A stretch of 64,000 nt of DNA. Source: Budorcas taxicolor. Its lineage: Eukaryota; Chordata; Mammalia; Artiodactyla; Bovidae. A program made the position numbers and the translations under genes. Location of the stretch: NCBI RefSeq assembly GCF_023091745.1, contig NC_068924.1, forward strand, positions 66,852,832 through 66,916,831, written 5' to 3'. The notes below the pieces were generated by a model, which made no database searches, was not told the origin of the DNA, and worked only from the letters and a program-made list of their open reading frames with translations. Shown piece after piece: positions 43,934 to 55,057 of this stretch (positions within the stretch are counted from its first letter, which is position 1; every line of letters starts with the position of its first letter).

Positions 43934-44814
43934 TGTCCCCCTGCTTATTTAACTTATATGCAGAGTACATCATGAGAAACGCTGGGCTGGAAGAAGCACA
44001 AGCTGGAATCAAGATTGCTGGGAGAAATATCAATAACCTCAGATATGCAGATGACACCACCCTTATGGCATAAAGTGAAGAACTAAAGAGCCTCTTGATG
44101 AAAGTAAAAGAGGAGAGTGAAAAAGTTGGCTTAAAGCTCAACATTCAGAAAACTAAGATCATGGCTTCCGGTCCCATCACTTCATGGCAAATAGGTGGGG
44201 AAACAGTGAAAAAGTGAGAGACTATTTTGGGGGCTCCAAAATCACTGCAGATGGTGAGTGAAGTCATGAAATTGAAAGACACTTGGAAGAAAAGTTATGA
44301 CCAACTTAGACAGCATATTAAAAAGCAGAGACATTACTTTGCCACCAAAGGTCCATCTAGTCAAGGCTATAGTTTTACCAGTAGTTATGTATAGATGTGA
44401 GAGTTGGACTATAAAGAAAGCTGAGCACCAAAGAATTGACACTTTTGAATTGTGGTTTTGGAGAAGAATCTTGAGAATGCCTTGGAATGCAACGAGATCC
44501 AATCAGTCCATCCTAATGGAAATCAGTCCTGAATATTCATTGGAAGGACTGATGCTGAAGCTGAAACTCCAATACTTTGGCCATCTGACTTGAAGAACTG
44601 ACTCATTTGAAAAGACCCTGATGCTGGGAAAGACTGAAGGCAGGAGGAGAGGGCGATGACAGAGGATGAGATGGTTGGATGGCATCACTGACTCAATGGA
44701 TGTGACTTTGAGTAAGCTCTGGGAGTTGGTGATGAACACGGAGGCCTGATGTGCTGCAGTCCATGGGATTGCAAAGAGTAGGACATGATTGAGCAACTGA
44801 GCTGAACCGAACTG
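43934..44814 (+). mobile_element. BovB LINE 3' part with intact YADD box
   Basis: Plus-strand BovB from CCTGCTTATTTAACTTATAT to a decayed tail GAGCTGAACCGAACTGA. It encodes the GLEEAQAGIKI block and YADD (44044-44055), then a TAA stop after TTLMA. About 12 bp are missing near 44281. The end abuts the Bov-tA at 44827-45049. Confidence 0.93.
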
Positions 44815-44826
44815 AATGTCATATAA

Positions 44827-45049
44827 GGGCTTTCCTGGTGGCTCAGTAGTAAAGAATCCACCTGCAATGCAAGTGCCACAGGAGGCATGGGTTCAGTCCC
44901 TGGGTTGGGAAAATCCCCTGGAGGAGGGCATGGCAACTCACTCCAGCATTCTTGCCTAGAGAATCCCATGGACAGAGAAGTCTGGTGAGCTACAGTCCAT
45001 AGGGTTGCAAAGAGTCAGATGCAACTGAAGTGACTTAACATGAACATGG
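44827..45049 (+). mobile_element. Bov-tA SINE
   Basis: Plus-strand Bov-tA starting GGGCTTTCCTGGTGGCTCAG. TSD ATGTCATATAA (44816-44826) and ATGTCATACAA (45050-45060) match at 10 of 11. Confidence 0.96.
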
Positions 45050-45352
45050 ATGTCATACAAATGCTTAGGGTTATTGAAAAATTGGAAAGATCTCTATCAA
45101 GTGTATTTTATACATAAGCTGTAATATTGTGTAGAACTTTATGAGTTTGGCTTTTTGCATTTGACATCTTGTACCTCATCCCATGCCCACATATTTCTGG
45201 TCTTCAAAGCTGTGGGAAAGTTCACAGTCTGAAATGAACCCTGGCCATGAAAATGTTACCAGTTTTGTTTGTCAATGAGATGAAAGCTGTTCCTATGGCA
45301 GTAAGGTTGGCAAAAACCTAGCTACATGCAGATATGAGTGCAAATCATAAAC

Positions 45353-45382
45353 AAAACACACACATGCATGCACACACACACT
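45353..45382. repeat. Interrupted CA repeat
   Basis: ACACACACATGCATGCACAC and more CA units. It lies 26 bp before the DNA transposon remnant. Confidence 0.85.
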
Positions 45383-45408
45383 TATATGCTTAGTACTTAT
45401 GACATATA

Positions 45409-45863
45409 TGGTTATACCTCATTTTATTGTGCCTCCCTTTATTGTACTTCACAGATACTGCATTTTTCATAAATTGAAAGTTTGTAGTAACCCTGTGTCA
45501 GGCAAATCAATTGTCATTTTTCCAACAGCATTTGCTCACTTTGTGTTTCTGTGTTATATTTTGGTACTTTTAGTGATATTTATACTTTTTCATAATTTTA
45601 CATTTGTTATGATGACCTGTGGTCAGTGACATTTGATGTCATTACTATGACTGATTGGAGGCTCAGATGATGGTTAGTATTTATTAGCAATAAAGTATTC
45701 TTAAAGTATGCCCATTGCTTTTCAGACATAATGCCTGTGCACACCTAACAGACTATAGCATAAAAATAAGTTTTGTATGCTGTGGAAAAACAAAAAAATT
45801 CATATGTCTTGCTTTATTGCAGTGGTCTGGAACCAAACCCACAATATCTCCAAGGTATGCCTG
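45409..45863. mobile_element. Tigger-type DNA transposon remnant, internally deleted
   Basis: The left end TGGTTATACCTCATTTTATTG and the right end CTCCAAGGTATGCCTG are imperfect terminal inverted repeats of a mariner-like Tigger element. Characteristic internal blocks are AACAGCATTTGCTCACTTTG (left) and TTGCAGTGGTCTGGAACCA (right). At 455 bp the transposase region of the parent element (about 2.4 kb) is absent, so it is a non-autonomous derivative. A TA precedes the left end at 45407-45408. The exact subfamily is not determined. Confidence 0.85.
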
Positions 45864-46447
45864 TGCTCACACACACACAGATATGTATAATGCTAAATAT
45901 ATACTAAATGTACATGGAAGCCTAAACTACTCAACCCAAACTGAGTGTCCAATTGCATCTCGACTTCCCAAGAAATGGGCACTAGATCCACTGGGAGCCA
46001 CTTACACTATTTAATATGAGAGTTATGTGATGAAAGGGACACTAGGACAATCAATGGCCATACCAAATCTTAAAATATTTAGTTTTTAAAATTTTATAAA
46101 AACCTGTGTCCATGTGAAAACATTGGTTGGGCATCTCCTAGGGCTCTTGAAGATGACTGAAAATGTGAGGAATCTTTAAAATTTTGCTTTCTGTCACATT
46201 CATTGCATGGAAAATGCTGTGGTCAAATTCATCTCAACAACGTGTTTTCAACACTATATTTTCACAGGATATAATAAGGGGAAAGGGGGTCTGATGGGGT
46301 TGGAGGCTCAAATTTAGAAGGAGAGAAAAGGCTCAGTTATATAAGACTCGAGCGAAAAATACAGGAAATATCAAACACAGAGAGTGCTGTGAACAACAAG
46401 GATAGTACTCTACTGCTCCCAGCCCAGATGGATTGAATAAACTACAG
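45864..46447. other. No recognisable feature apart from a short CA run
   Basis: (AC)n at about 45868-45879. Nothing else recognised. Confidence 0.45.
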
Positions 46448-46735
46448 TGAAGGAGAAGGCAATGGCACCCCACTCCAGTACTTGCCTGGAAAATCCCATG
46501 GACAGAGGAGCCTGGTGGGCTGCAGTCCATGGGGTCTCTAAGAGTCGGACACGACTGAGCGACTTCACTTTCACTTTTCACTTTCAGGCATTGGAGAAGG
46601 AAATGGCAACCCACTTCAGTGTTCTTGCCTGGAGAATCCCAGGGTTGGGGGAGCCTGTTCGGCTGCCGTCTATGGGGTCACACAGAGTTGGACACGACTG
46701 AGGCGACTTAGCAGCGTCAGCAGCAAGCAGCAGAT
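46448..46735 (+). mobile_element. BOV-A2 SINE (dimeric)
   Basis: AAGGAGAAGGCAATGGCACC, then a TTTCACTTTTCACTTTCAGG linker, second unit, and a CAGCGTCAGCAGCAAGCAGCAG tail. Low divergence, with CpG retained at GACACGACTGAGCGAC. No clear TSD. Confidence 0.95.
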
Positions 46736-47081
46736 AATTGTGGCAAATGTACTCAATTCATGTCTTTATCAACAAAAAGGGGGGGAACACAATCAATCAT
46801 CCAAAAAATACTGTATAATCAAAATTGGAATTGGTCAAATAGAACAAAGTATTGGAATGAAATTACATTTGGTCTGACAATATCTCATGAGATGAAAGTG
46901 AGCAGAGAGAGAGATTCTCAATGTGGAAGGAGAGCAATTTAAATGTTTTACAATCCTCCAGGAGACGTTCATTGAATATATCCTGTCAATTTTTGTCAGA
47001 GGCGTTGGAAAGAAAAGTATACTTTTGTAAGACAGTGCTATATTCAATATTGCACATTCAGAAATAAGTATATTATATAGG
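46736..47081. other. No recognisable feature
   Basis: No repeat or gene identified. A G7 run lies near 46780. Confidence 0.5.
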
Positions 47082-47087
47082 AATAAT

Positions 47088-47974
47088 AAAACTCAACATT
47101 CAAAACCTAAGATCATGGCATCTGGTCCCTTCATTTCATGGCAAATAGATAAGGACTCAATTGAAACAGTGAGACTTTATTCTCTTGGGCTCCCAAATCA
47201 CTGCAGATGGTAACTGCAGCCATGAAATTAAAAGATGCTTGGTCCTTGGGAAAAAAAAAAGCTATGACAAATCTAGGCAGCATATTAAAAAATAAGTGAT
47301 ATTACTTTGCCGACAAAGGTCTGTATAGTCAAAGCTATGGTTTTTCCAGTAGTCATGTATGGATGTGAGAAGTGAAGTCACTCAGTCATGTCCGACTCTT
47401 TGAGACCCCATGGAGAGTGTAGCCTACCAGGCTCCTCCATCCATGGGATTTTCCAAGCAAGAATACTGGAGTGGGTTGCCATTTCCTTCTCCAGGTGATC
47501 TTCCCAGCCCAGGGATTGAACCCAGGTCTCCCACCTTGTAGGCAGACACTTTATCATCTGAGCCACCAAGAAAGTGAGAGATGGACCATAAATAAGGCTG
47601 AGCACCGAAGAACTGATACTCCTGAACTCTGGTGTTGCAGAAAATTCTTGAGAGTTCCTTGGACTGCAAGGAGACCAAACCAGTCAATCCTAAAGGAAAT
47701 CAATCCTGAATATTCATTGGAAGGACTGATGCTGAAGCTCTAATACTTTGGCCACCTGTTGCGAAGAGCCAACTCATTTGAAAAGATCCTGATGCTGGAA
47801 AAGATTGAAGGCAGGAGGAGAAGGTGATGACAGAGAATGAGATGGTTGGATGACATCACCAACTCAATGGACATAAGTTTGAGCAAGTTCCACGAGATGG
47901 TGAAAGACAGGGAAGTCTGGCATGCTTCCCTGGAGTCACAGAGTCCATGGAGTCACAAAGAGTTGGACATCATT
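47088..47974 (+). mobile_element. BovB LINE 3' part, split by a Bov-tA
   Basis: Plus-strand BovB from AAACTCAACATTCAAAACCT through GATTGAAGGCAGGAGGAGAA. The terminal GAACT tail is missing. It is diverged, with short insertions such as an A10 run near 47252. A minus-strand Bov-tA interrupts it at 47371-47573. Confidence 0.9.
47371..47573 (-). mobile_element. Bov-tA SINE nested in BovB
   Basis: Reverse complement of Bov-tA with GATCTTCCCAGCCCAGGGAT and head CTGAGCCACCAAGAAA. A 6-bp GTGAGA repeat flanks it (47365-47370 and 47574-47579), and BovB resumes after it. Confidence 0.93.
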
Positions 47975-47984
47975 GCACCTTTTA

Positions 47985-48085
47985 AATGTCTTATCTGATT
48001 TAATCCAGCAAACAATCATATGAGGGTGTAAATTACTGAATTTACAAAGGATGAGATACTGCTTTGTATCACTTACAAATGATGA
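47985..48085 (-). mobile_element. MIR SINE fragment, diverged
   Basis: CTTATCTGATTTAATCCAGC, ATCATATGAGGGTGTAAATT and GAATTTACAAAGGATGAGAT match the MIR reverse complement in order. Confidence 0.55.
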
Positions 48086-48099
48086 CTTAACAAATAACA

Positions 48100-49318
48100 A
48101 TGAGAAAGAAGAATGGAACTGGAGGAATCAACCTGCCTGACTTCAAGCTCCACTACAAAGCCACAGTCATCAAGACAGTATGGTACTGGTACAAAGACAG
48201 AAATATAGATCAATGGAACAAAATAGAAAGCCCAGAGATAAATCCATACACCTATGGACACCTTATCTTCGACAAAGGAGGCAAGAATATACAATGGAGT
48301 AAAGACAATTGGTTTAACAAGTGGTGCTGGGAAAACTGGTTAACCACTTGTAAAAGAATGAAACTAGATCACTTTATAACACCATACACAAAAATAAACT
48401 CAAAATGGATTAAAGATCTAAATGCAAGACCAGAAACTATAAAATTCCTAGAGGAGAACATAGGCAAAACACCTCTGACATAAATCACAGCAGGATCCTC
48501 TATGACCCACCTCCCAGAATACTGGAAATAAAAGCAAAAACAAACAAATGGGACCTAATTAAAGTTAAAAGCTTCTGCACAACAAAGGAAACTATAAGCA
48601 AGGTGAAAAGACAGCTTTTGGAATGGGAGAAAATAACAGTAAATGAAGCAACTGACAAACAACTAATCTCAAAAATATTCAAGCAACTCCTGCAGCTCAA
48701 TTCCAGAAAAATAAAGGGCCCAATCAAAAAAATGGGCCAAAGAACTAAATAGACATTTCTCCAAAGAAGACATACAGATGGCTAACAAACACATGAAAAG
48801 ATGCTCAACATCACTCATTATCAGAGAAATGCAAATCAAAACCGTAATCAGGTACCATTTTATGCCAGTCAGAATGGCTGCAATCCAAAAGTTTACAAGC
48901 AATAAATGCTGGAGAGGGTGTGGAGAAAAGGGAACAGTCTTACACTGTTGATGGGAATGCAAACTAGTACAGCCACTAATGAAGAACTGTGTGGAAATTC
49001 CTTAAAAAACTGGACTGCCTTATGACCCAGCAATCCCACTGCTGGGCATACACATCGAGGAAACCAGAATTGAACGAGACATGTGTACCCCATTGTTCAT
49101 CGCAGCACTGTTTATAATAGCCGGGAAGCAACCTAGATGTCCATTAGCAGATGAATGGATAAGAAAGCTGTGGTACATATACACAATGGAGTATTACTCA
49201 GCCATTAAAAAGAATACATTTGAATCAGTTCTAATGAGGTGGATGAAACTGGAGCCTGTTATACAGAGTGAAGGAAGCCAGAAAGAAAAACACCAATACG
49301 GTATACTAACGCATATAT
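48100..49318 (+). pseudogene. L1 ORF2 C-terminal pseudogene
   Basis: C-terminal end of L1 ORF2, the endonuclease and reverse transcriptase protein that copies L1 RNA at the target site. The first frame (48100-48483, 127 residues) contains LPDFKLHYKATVIKTVWYWY and WENWLTTCKRMKLDHFITPY, typical of the region after the RT. It closes at a TAA at 48481. Downstream frames continue in pieces to 49318 (ADEWIRKLWYIYTMEYYSAI is readable). The RT and endonuclease domains are missing because the copy is 5'-truncated. It is dead and not a host gene. Confidence 0.93.
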
Positions 49319-49594
49319 CAGAGAAGGCAATGGTACCCCACTCCAGTACTCTTGCCTGGAAAATCCCATGGATGGAGGAGCCTGGTAGGCTGCGGTCCAT
49401 GGGGTCGCTAAGAGTCAGACACGACTGAGCAACTTCACTTTCGCTTTTCACTTTCATGCATTGGAGAAGGAAATGGCAACCCACTCCATTATTCTTGCCT
49501 GGAGAATCCCATGGATGGAGGAGCCTGGTGGGCTGCCATCTATGGGGTCGCGCAGAGTCGGACAAAACTGAAGCGACTTAACAGCAGCAGCAGC
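49319..49594 (+). mobile_element. BOV-A2 SINE nested in L1
   Basis: Dimeric SINE starting CAGAGAAGGCAATGGTACCC, with a TTTCACTTTCATGCATTGG linker and a (CAG)n tail. A perfect 11-bp TSD AACGCATATAT lies at 49308-49318 and 49595-49605. It is younger than the L1 it interrupts. Confidence 0.98.
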
Positions 49595-49972
49595 AACGCA
49601 TATATACAGAATTTAGAAAGATGGTAATGATAACACTGTATGCAAGACAGCAAAAGAGACACATGTATAGAACAGTCTTTTGGACTCTGTGGGAGAGGGA
49701 GAGGGTGGGATGATTTGGGAGAATGGCATTGAAACATGTATAATATCATATATGAAGTGAGTTGCCAGCCCAGGTTCAATGCATGATACTGGATGCTTGG
49801 GGCTGGTGCACTGGGATGGCCCAGAGGGATGGTATGGGAGGGAGGAGGGAGGGGGTTCAGGATGGGGAACACGTGTATACCTGTGGCTGATAGATGTTGA
49901 TGTATGGCAAACCCAATACAATATTGTAAAGTAATTAACCTCCAGTTAAAATAAAGAAATTTATTTAAAAAT

Positions 49973-50390
49973 ATAATAATTTCCTTTTGAGTATTAAAAC
50001 ATTGCACCAAAACAAATTAAATGTGCTCTCAAATTTAGTCTATTCTCTATAATTCAACTTTCCCATACAAAGCTTATGAAATCAACTTATTTCTTGTCTT
50101 CACTATCATCTTCAGTTTGGTAATCACATTTGCTCTTCTTTGTTGTGAGGTTTTTATATGATCAGTCAGCTATTTTATATCCTTTTAGCGATCCAGACTC
50201 TAGTTCTTGGATTTCTAGGTCTAATTTATGAACTTGAAGCCTGAGACATCACCTCTTTTGGGTTTGCTTACCTCCACACTTCACCTGATTTTCAGTTAGA
50301 GATTGAGTTTTATTCTTTATAAAAAGTTCATTCCAACTGGAGAGAGGCATGGACGAAGAATCTTATTAAAACTATGGAAAAATACATCTG
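49973..50390. other. No recognisable feature
   Basis: No repeat or gene identified. Confidence 0.5.
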
Positions 50391-50394
50391 CAAC

Positions 50395-50728
50395 TATATT
50401 TCTGCTTTGCAAATAAGTTCATCTGTATATTTTACTAGTCACAGATGTAGAGAACAAATTTATGGTTACCAAAGGGGAAAGTGGAATGGGACGAATTGGG
50501 AGATTGGGATTGGCATATATACACTACTATCATATAGATTACTAGTGAGAATCTACTGTACAGCGCAGGGAACTCTACTCAGCACTGTGTGGTGATTCGT
50601 ATGGGAAGGAAATCTGAAATAGAGTAGACATGTGTATATGTGTGACCGATTCATTTTGCTGCACAGCAGGAACTAACACAATACTGTTAAGCAACTATAT
50701 TCCAATAAAAAATTAATTTTAAAAAGCT
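50395..50728 (+). mobile_element. L1 3' end (artiodactyl-type, older than the 48-50 kb copy)
   Basis: GAACAAATTTATGGTTACCA, TCTACTGTACAGCGCAGGGA, ACTCTACTCAGCACTGTG and TAACACAATACTGTTAAGCA lead to a CCAATAAAAAATTAAT end. This is a typical artiodactyl L1 3'UTR. Confidence 0.9.
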
Positions 50729-50840
50729 GTGAACAAAGAAAGCCTTGATAGCATGTGGATGTGCAGTATAGAGCTGAAAGTAGGGATATTATGCTTAGAG
50801 TGCTGTCTCAAACTCTGTCTATAATTGGACTTCACTGAAT

Positions 50841-50856
50841 GTGTGTGTGTGTGTGT
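50841..50856. repeat. (GT)8 microsatellite
   Basis: Short uninterrupted GT run. Confidence 0.9.
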
Positions 50857-51928
50857 AGGGGAGTGGTTGCCAACATGAATACCTGTCTCAGTGTATTCTG
50901 CATAACTACCTAACTAGTCACTTTAACTAGTAAACAAAATATATATGGATTTCAATCTGTGCTTTACCTAGAAGGGCAAAATGCAATTTGAAATGGAATA
51001 AAGCTCTTCGATTTTGAAAATCAAAACCTCATATTTTAAATTAGGATCTAAATGGTTAAAATGATATTTTCTTCTGTTCATAAAGATGAAGATATAAGAG
51101 TTTATAAACTGTGGGTGCATTAAAAATCACTGACTGCATTTTCCATAGCTCTATGTTCAACATACAAATCTTAAAAAGCATAATTTCCAGGAAATAACGT
51201 TTTTTATATTAAAAATTTCTAGGTAGGCAATGTAAGGAAAGACAGACGTTTTGTGAGAAAGTGTGTGAGAAGGTGTTTATTCAATCAATTACCAAATATT
51301 ATGCACCTACTATGTTACTAGAAGTAAAATGTCAGTATCCTTATTCAGTTTAGTTAGTGGAGAGAATATGATAATAATACATACAAGATTTTAATTAAAA
51401 TCTTAGTTTAGTTCTGTTCTTGACCATGAGTCCATAGTATATGCTTTAGACCTGGGCCTTTACATGCCCACAAGACTCAGTACATTCAAGAGGGAGGGAT
51501 TCTCAGGTCAGTTCTTGGGCTTGGTCACAAAACTAATTCCAAGAAATTAGTGGGTTCACTAGAATAATCTGTGTACAAAAGAGAGATGGCAGTGAATATT
51601 TTCTTTTTAATTTTCTTGATGCATCTCAAATTCCAAATTTCATGCCCCCCCACTACATAAATAATTGTTTTACTTGCATTTAATGCAATTTAAATAAAAA
51701 TATGACTTTTATCTCCACATCTTTAAGATTTCATTTTCTCCCGTTATTATGTTACTTGGAAACTGAGTCTCAGCACTTCGGTGATTTAATGCACTGTAGT
51801 AATCTTACCCATTTCTCCAAAGTATATTAAATGTACCTCTTTCCTCTCTACCTGTGTAAAGTCTAATTTTTTTTTTTTATTTACCTCTTTGAAAGAGTTG
51901 AATTCCACTATAGACCATGTTTTGTTGG
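50857..51928. other. No clear feature; possible L2 tail
   Basis: At 51268-51330 the string TATTCAATCAATTACCAAAT followed by ATGCACCTACTATG resembles the reverse complement of the L2 terminus. Otherwise nothing recognised. Confidence 0.45.
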
Positions 51929-52242
51929 TTTTTTTTTTGTTTGTTTGTTTTTTTAATTTTTGACTCCTGGGTCTTCACTGCTTTGTGAGGGCTTTCTTTA
52001 GTTGCAGTGAGTGGGGGCTATCCATTGTAGTGTGGGCTTATTGCAGTGGCTTCTCACGTTGCAGAGCATGGGCTTTAGCTGTGCTGACTTTAGTAGTTTT
52101 GTTTCTCGGATTCTAAAGCACAGGCTCAGTAGTTGTAGGGAACAAGCCCAGTTGCTTGGAGCAAGTTGGATCTTCCCGTGGATTGAACCCGTTTCTCCTG
52201 CATTGGCAGGCAGATTCTTTACCACTGAGCCACCAGGGAAGC
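51929..52242 (-). mobile_element. CHR-type tRNA-derived SINE
   Basis: GGGTCTTCACTGCTTTGTGA, CAGTGGCTTCTCACGTTGCA and GGCTCAGTAGTTGTAGGG lead to CCTGCATTGGCAGGCAGATT and the head CCACCAGGGAAGCC at the right. T-rich sequence at the left is the A tail. Confidence 0.92.
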
Positions 52243-52313
52243 CAAATCATGTTATTTTATTATGAGATATTTCAGCAATATCCTCAGACAAGAGTGTGTG
52301 ATTTGACTGAGAG

Positions 52314-52343
52314 AGTGTGTGTGTGTGTGTGTGTCTGTGTGTG
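52314..52343. repeat. (GT)n microsatellite
   Basis: GT run interrupted once by CT. Confidence 0.92.
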
Positions 52344-53195
52344 GCACATACAAGTGTGCACATATCTGAAAATCTAAAAGAAGCTGAAAAAGAGCACTGG
52401 TCAGTCCAAACACAATTAAAAGTTGGCTTTGAAAATCATCAAGGACGGAGTATATTTTCTTGAAAACATAACTTTTTTCTTTCTTTTTTCTTAATTCATT
52501 GTTGTAAAACCTGACGCTCCCAGAAATTGATTAATCTCTTTTCAGTTCAAACTAATTGGATTTATAGTGTAAAGCACTCTGCTAGGAGAAAATGAAAGAT
52601 TATATTTTACTCTTTGATTCTCACTTAATGATTTATCTTAACTTGTTATACTGTCTTGGCTTTTCCTATTTTGTATCAACCTATGAGTTAGACCATGTGT
52701 TAAAACTGTAGAGCTTAGACTTTCAAATCTACTTGCTATGCTAAATTTTCCCATGTAGGAATTCTTTATTCTTATGAGTTGCATTATAATTGTTAGTGTC
52801 AAAATGAAAGTAACTTGCAAGTAGGATGACGATGAATTACTTTCAATCTATGAGGGTGAGAATGATGATGAATAAACACTGTAGGAGAAGAATACAGTCT
52901 GAAACTTTCTGATTAATGTTTTCATGTCAGCAGTCTAACAGAAACAATACACGCACACACACACAAGCACAGACATTTATCTCTATGGGTCTTGTGATTG
53001 CACAAACTTTGTAAGCTTCAGTTTTCTTGTTTGAAAATGAGGGGGAAATATATAAGCAATTTATAAAACACTATAGAAAAAATCAGCCCAAGCATTTATC
53101 TGTTCTCTGAATGGAAGAGCCTGCAGGCTCTATAGATCCTACAGCCAGTGATAGTAACAATCATCTACATTCTTTTTTTTTTAACTTATTTTTTT
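52344..53195. other. No recognisable feature
   Basis: Contains a short interrupted CA run near 52950-52967. No other repeat or gene identified. Confidence 0.5.
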
Positions 53196-53197
53196 TT

Positions 53198-53370
53198 AAT
53201 TGAAGCATAACATCCATAAAGTGCACATATCATAAGGGAATAGCTGGATTTTTTTTTTTATAAATTGAAACTACAATATAATCAGCCCCTAGATCAAGAG
53301 CATTACCAGCACTCTAAAACATTCTTTGTGCTTCTTATAATCACTCTTCACTCTCCTCTCAAGCTTAGCC
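53198..53370 (-). mobile_element. Old L1 3' end fragment
   Basis: AATTGAAGCATAACATCCAT, AAAGTGCACATATCATAAGG, CTAGATCAAGAGCATTACCA and CATTCTTTGTGCTTCTTATA follow the reverse complement of an old L1 3'UTR. Confidence 0.72.
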
Positions 53371-53377
53371 ATTTGTA

Positions 53378-53465
53378 GAGGGTAGAATTGTATTTCCTCC
53401 ACAAAATATGTTTGAATCCTAACCCCTGGCACTTGTGAGTGGGACCTTAGGTAATCATCTCCATT
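53378..53465 (+). mobile_element. MaLR LTR fragment
   Basis: GTAGAATTGTATTTCCTCCA, TATGTTTGAATCCTAACCCC and GTGAGTGGGACCTTAGG match the opening part of an MLT1-like LTR. It is short and degraded. Confidence 0.6.
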
Positions 53466-53844
53466 CTAGATGACTGCTAAGTTGCCCTGAATGTGGATAA
53501 CATTAATATTTTATACACGGATGCTCAAAGCTGTCCCTTTGTGAAATTATTTAAGAGAAATATTTTCAATTTGCAGATAATCAAGGTAATGAAAAATGAA
53601 TAAAATGTAGATATTTTTATTTATTTTTTTAGAAACAAAAAGATGAAATGGGAAGTTGATATGCTATATATCCAACAGGAAAATTGTGATTCTAAGATTC
53701 ATGATATTATCATATCTTGGAGTTGAAATGATTAAGAGCAGGCCTTCAATGATATTCAATCACACTTTTTTATAACACTGGTACAACAAAAATAGCAGCA
53801 CACCACTGCTACAACCAGTCTTATGCTAATATCAATGCTGGTTG
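53466..53844. other. No recognisable feature
   Basis: AT-rich spacer. Confidence 0.5.
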
Positions 53845-54070
53845 AGATGTATTAAGTATTTGCTAATTGTGAAGAAATGTGCTATTTACTTCACTTACAT
53901 TACTTCATTGAATCTTAAAATTCTTTTTATGACTGCCTCTATTATAAAGATGAAGCAACTGAAGCAAAAGACTCTGGAGGAAATGACCCTAAATCACCTA
54001 GTAGTAATGCCAGAATCACTGACTCTAGTCTTCTTTACTCCAGAGTCCAATTCTGAACAAGTAAGATGCA
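53845..54070 (-). mobile_element. MIR SINE
   Basis: ACTTACATTACTTCATTGAA, AAAGATGAAGCAACTGAAGC, CACCTAGTAGTAATGCCAGA and TTTACTCCAGAGTCCAATTC give nearly the full MIR in reverse complement. Confidence 0.86.
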
Positions 54071-54127
54071 GTGTCATGTTTTAAGAGGGATAGGAATCCC
54101 TGAAATATATACATATATACATATGGA

Positions 54128-54128
<1 letters not shown>

Positions 54129-54161
<33 letters not shown>
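54129..54161. repeat. (TG)n-(AT)n microsatellite
   Basis: A short TG run passes into an AT run, which abuts a BovB 3' end at 54162. Confidence 0.95.
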
Positions 54162-54271
54162 CAGTTCAGTTGCTAAGTTGTGTGAGACTGTTTGTAACCC
54201 CATGTCTTGCAGCACACCAGGCTTCTCTGTCCTTCACTATCTCCGCTCCTGGAGTTTGCTAAAACTCATAA
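54162..54271 (-). mobile_element. BovB LINE 3' end, 110 bp
   Basis: CAGTTCAGTTGCTAAGTTGT through CTCCTGGAGTTTGCTAAAAC. Strongly 5'-truncated. Like the copy at 11131-11325, it sits next to an AT microsatellite, but here its 3' tail faces the repeat. Confidence 0.9.
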
Positions 54272-54324
54272 ATATTTATACATATCTATTTATTAAGAAA
54301 GTTGTAAATTTTTTCCATTCCTGC

Positions 54325-54870
54325 CATAAAAATGACCACAAACTGGCTTAAAACCACACACATTTATTATTTTATAGTTCTGAAGCCTTGTACAGTTCTC
54401 ACCAGGCTAAGACCAAGGTGTTGTCAGGGCTGAAATGTTTTCCTCCTATAGGAGGAAATCTGTTTCCTGGCTATTCAAATTTTGGCAGAATTTAGTTTGA
54501 CATGCTTGCTAGATGGAAGTCCCATTGCTTTAGTGGCTCTTGGCTAGAGCCACACTTAGAGTCTAGAAGCCTTCTCCACCCTTGCAAAGAGCCACCTCCT
54601 TTTCAGAACCAGCAATGGCAATTACATTCTTCTCACGGGGTCATCTCTCTGACCCTTCTGATATGGTACTCTATAGTGGTGAAAAGTCCTCTGTTTTTAG
54701 TGATTCAAGTGATTAGATTGATTCCACTGGAGTAACTCAGTCTATTCTCAATATCTGTATCCTGAATCACATCTACAAATTCTCTTTTGCCCTGGCAACA
54801 CATCACAGGTCTGGAGATTAGGCTGTGGACATCTGTAAGATCCATTACTCTGCCTGCCACAAAAAATCAC
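54325..54870 (-). mobile_element. MaLR LTR (MLT1-like)
   Basis: The plus strand shows an LTR in reverse complement: ACAAACTGGCTTAAAACCAC, CATTTATTATTTTATAGTTC, AAGACCAAGGTGTTGTCAGG, AATCACATCTACAAATTCTC and GATTAGGCTGTGGACATCTG, ending TACTCTGCCTGCCACA. Nearly full length and diverged. No internal region seen. Confidence 0.8.
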
Positions 54871-55020
54871 AGAAGGCCCACTTTACAGTACAGCCTTGGG
54901 TATTCTTCCATTTGACAGCATCATCTTTTTGTTGCCATCATTATCATCATCATTATTATTTGACATAACTTTAGCCAAGGAAAAATTAACAGAACCAAAA
55001 TATCAAATTATCCACAGCAT

Positions 55021-55022
<2 letters not shown>

Positions 55023-55056
<34 letters not shown>
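55023..55056. repeat. (TG)17 microsatellite
   Basis: Uninterrupted TG run of 34 bp, long enough to be polymorphic. Confidence 0.97.

Positions 55057-55057
<1 letters not shown>

Larger units (their letters stand above)
48095..49972 (+). mobile_element. Ruminant L1, 3' part (ORF2 end and 3'UTR), carrying a BOV-A2
   Basis: 5'-truncated L1. It begins inside the ORF2 C-terminal region, continues to its end, then through a 3'UTR with CTCTGTGGGAGAGGGAGAGG and CTTGGGGCTGGTGCACTGGG to the A-rich end near 49972. A BOV-A2 with perfect TSDs interrupts it at 49319-49594. Divergence looks low beside the other L1 pieces. Confidence 0.94.
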
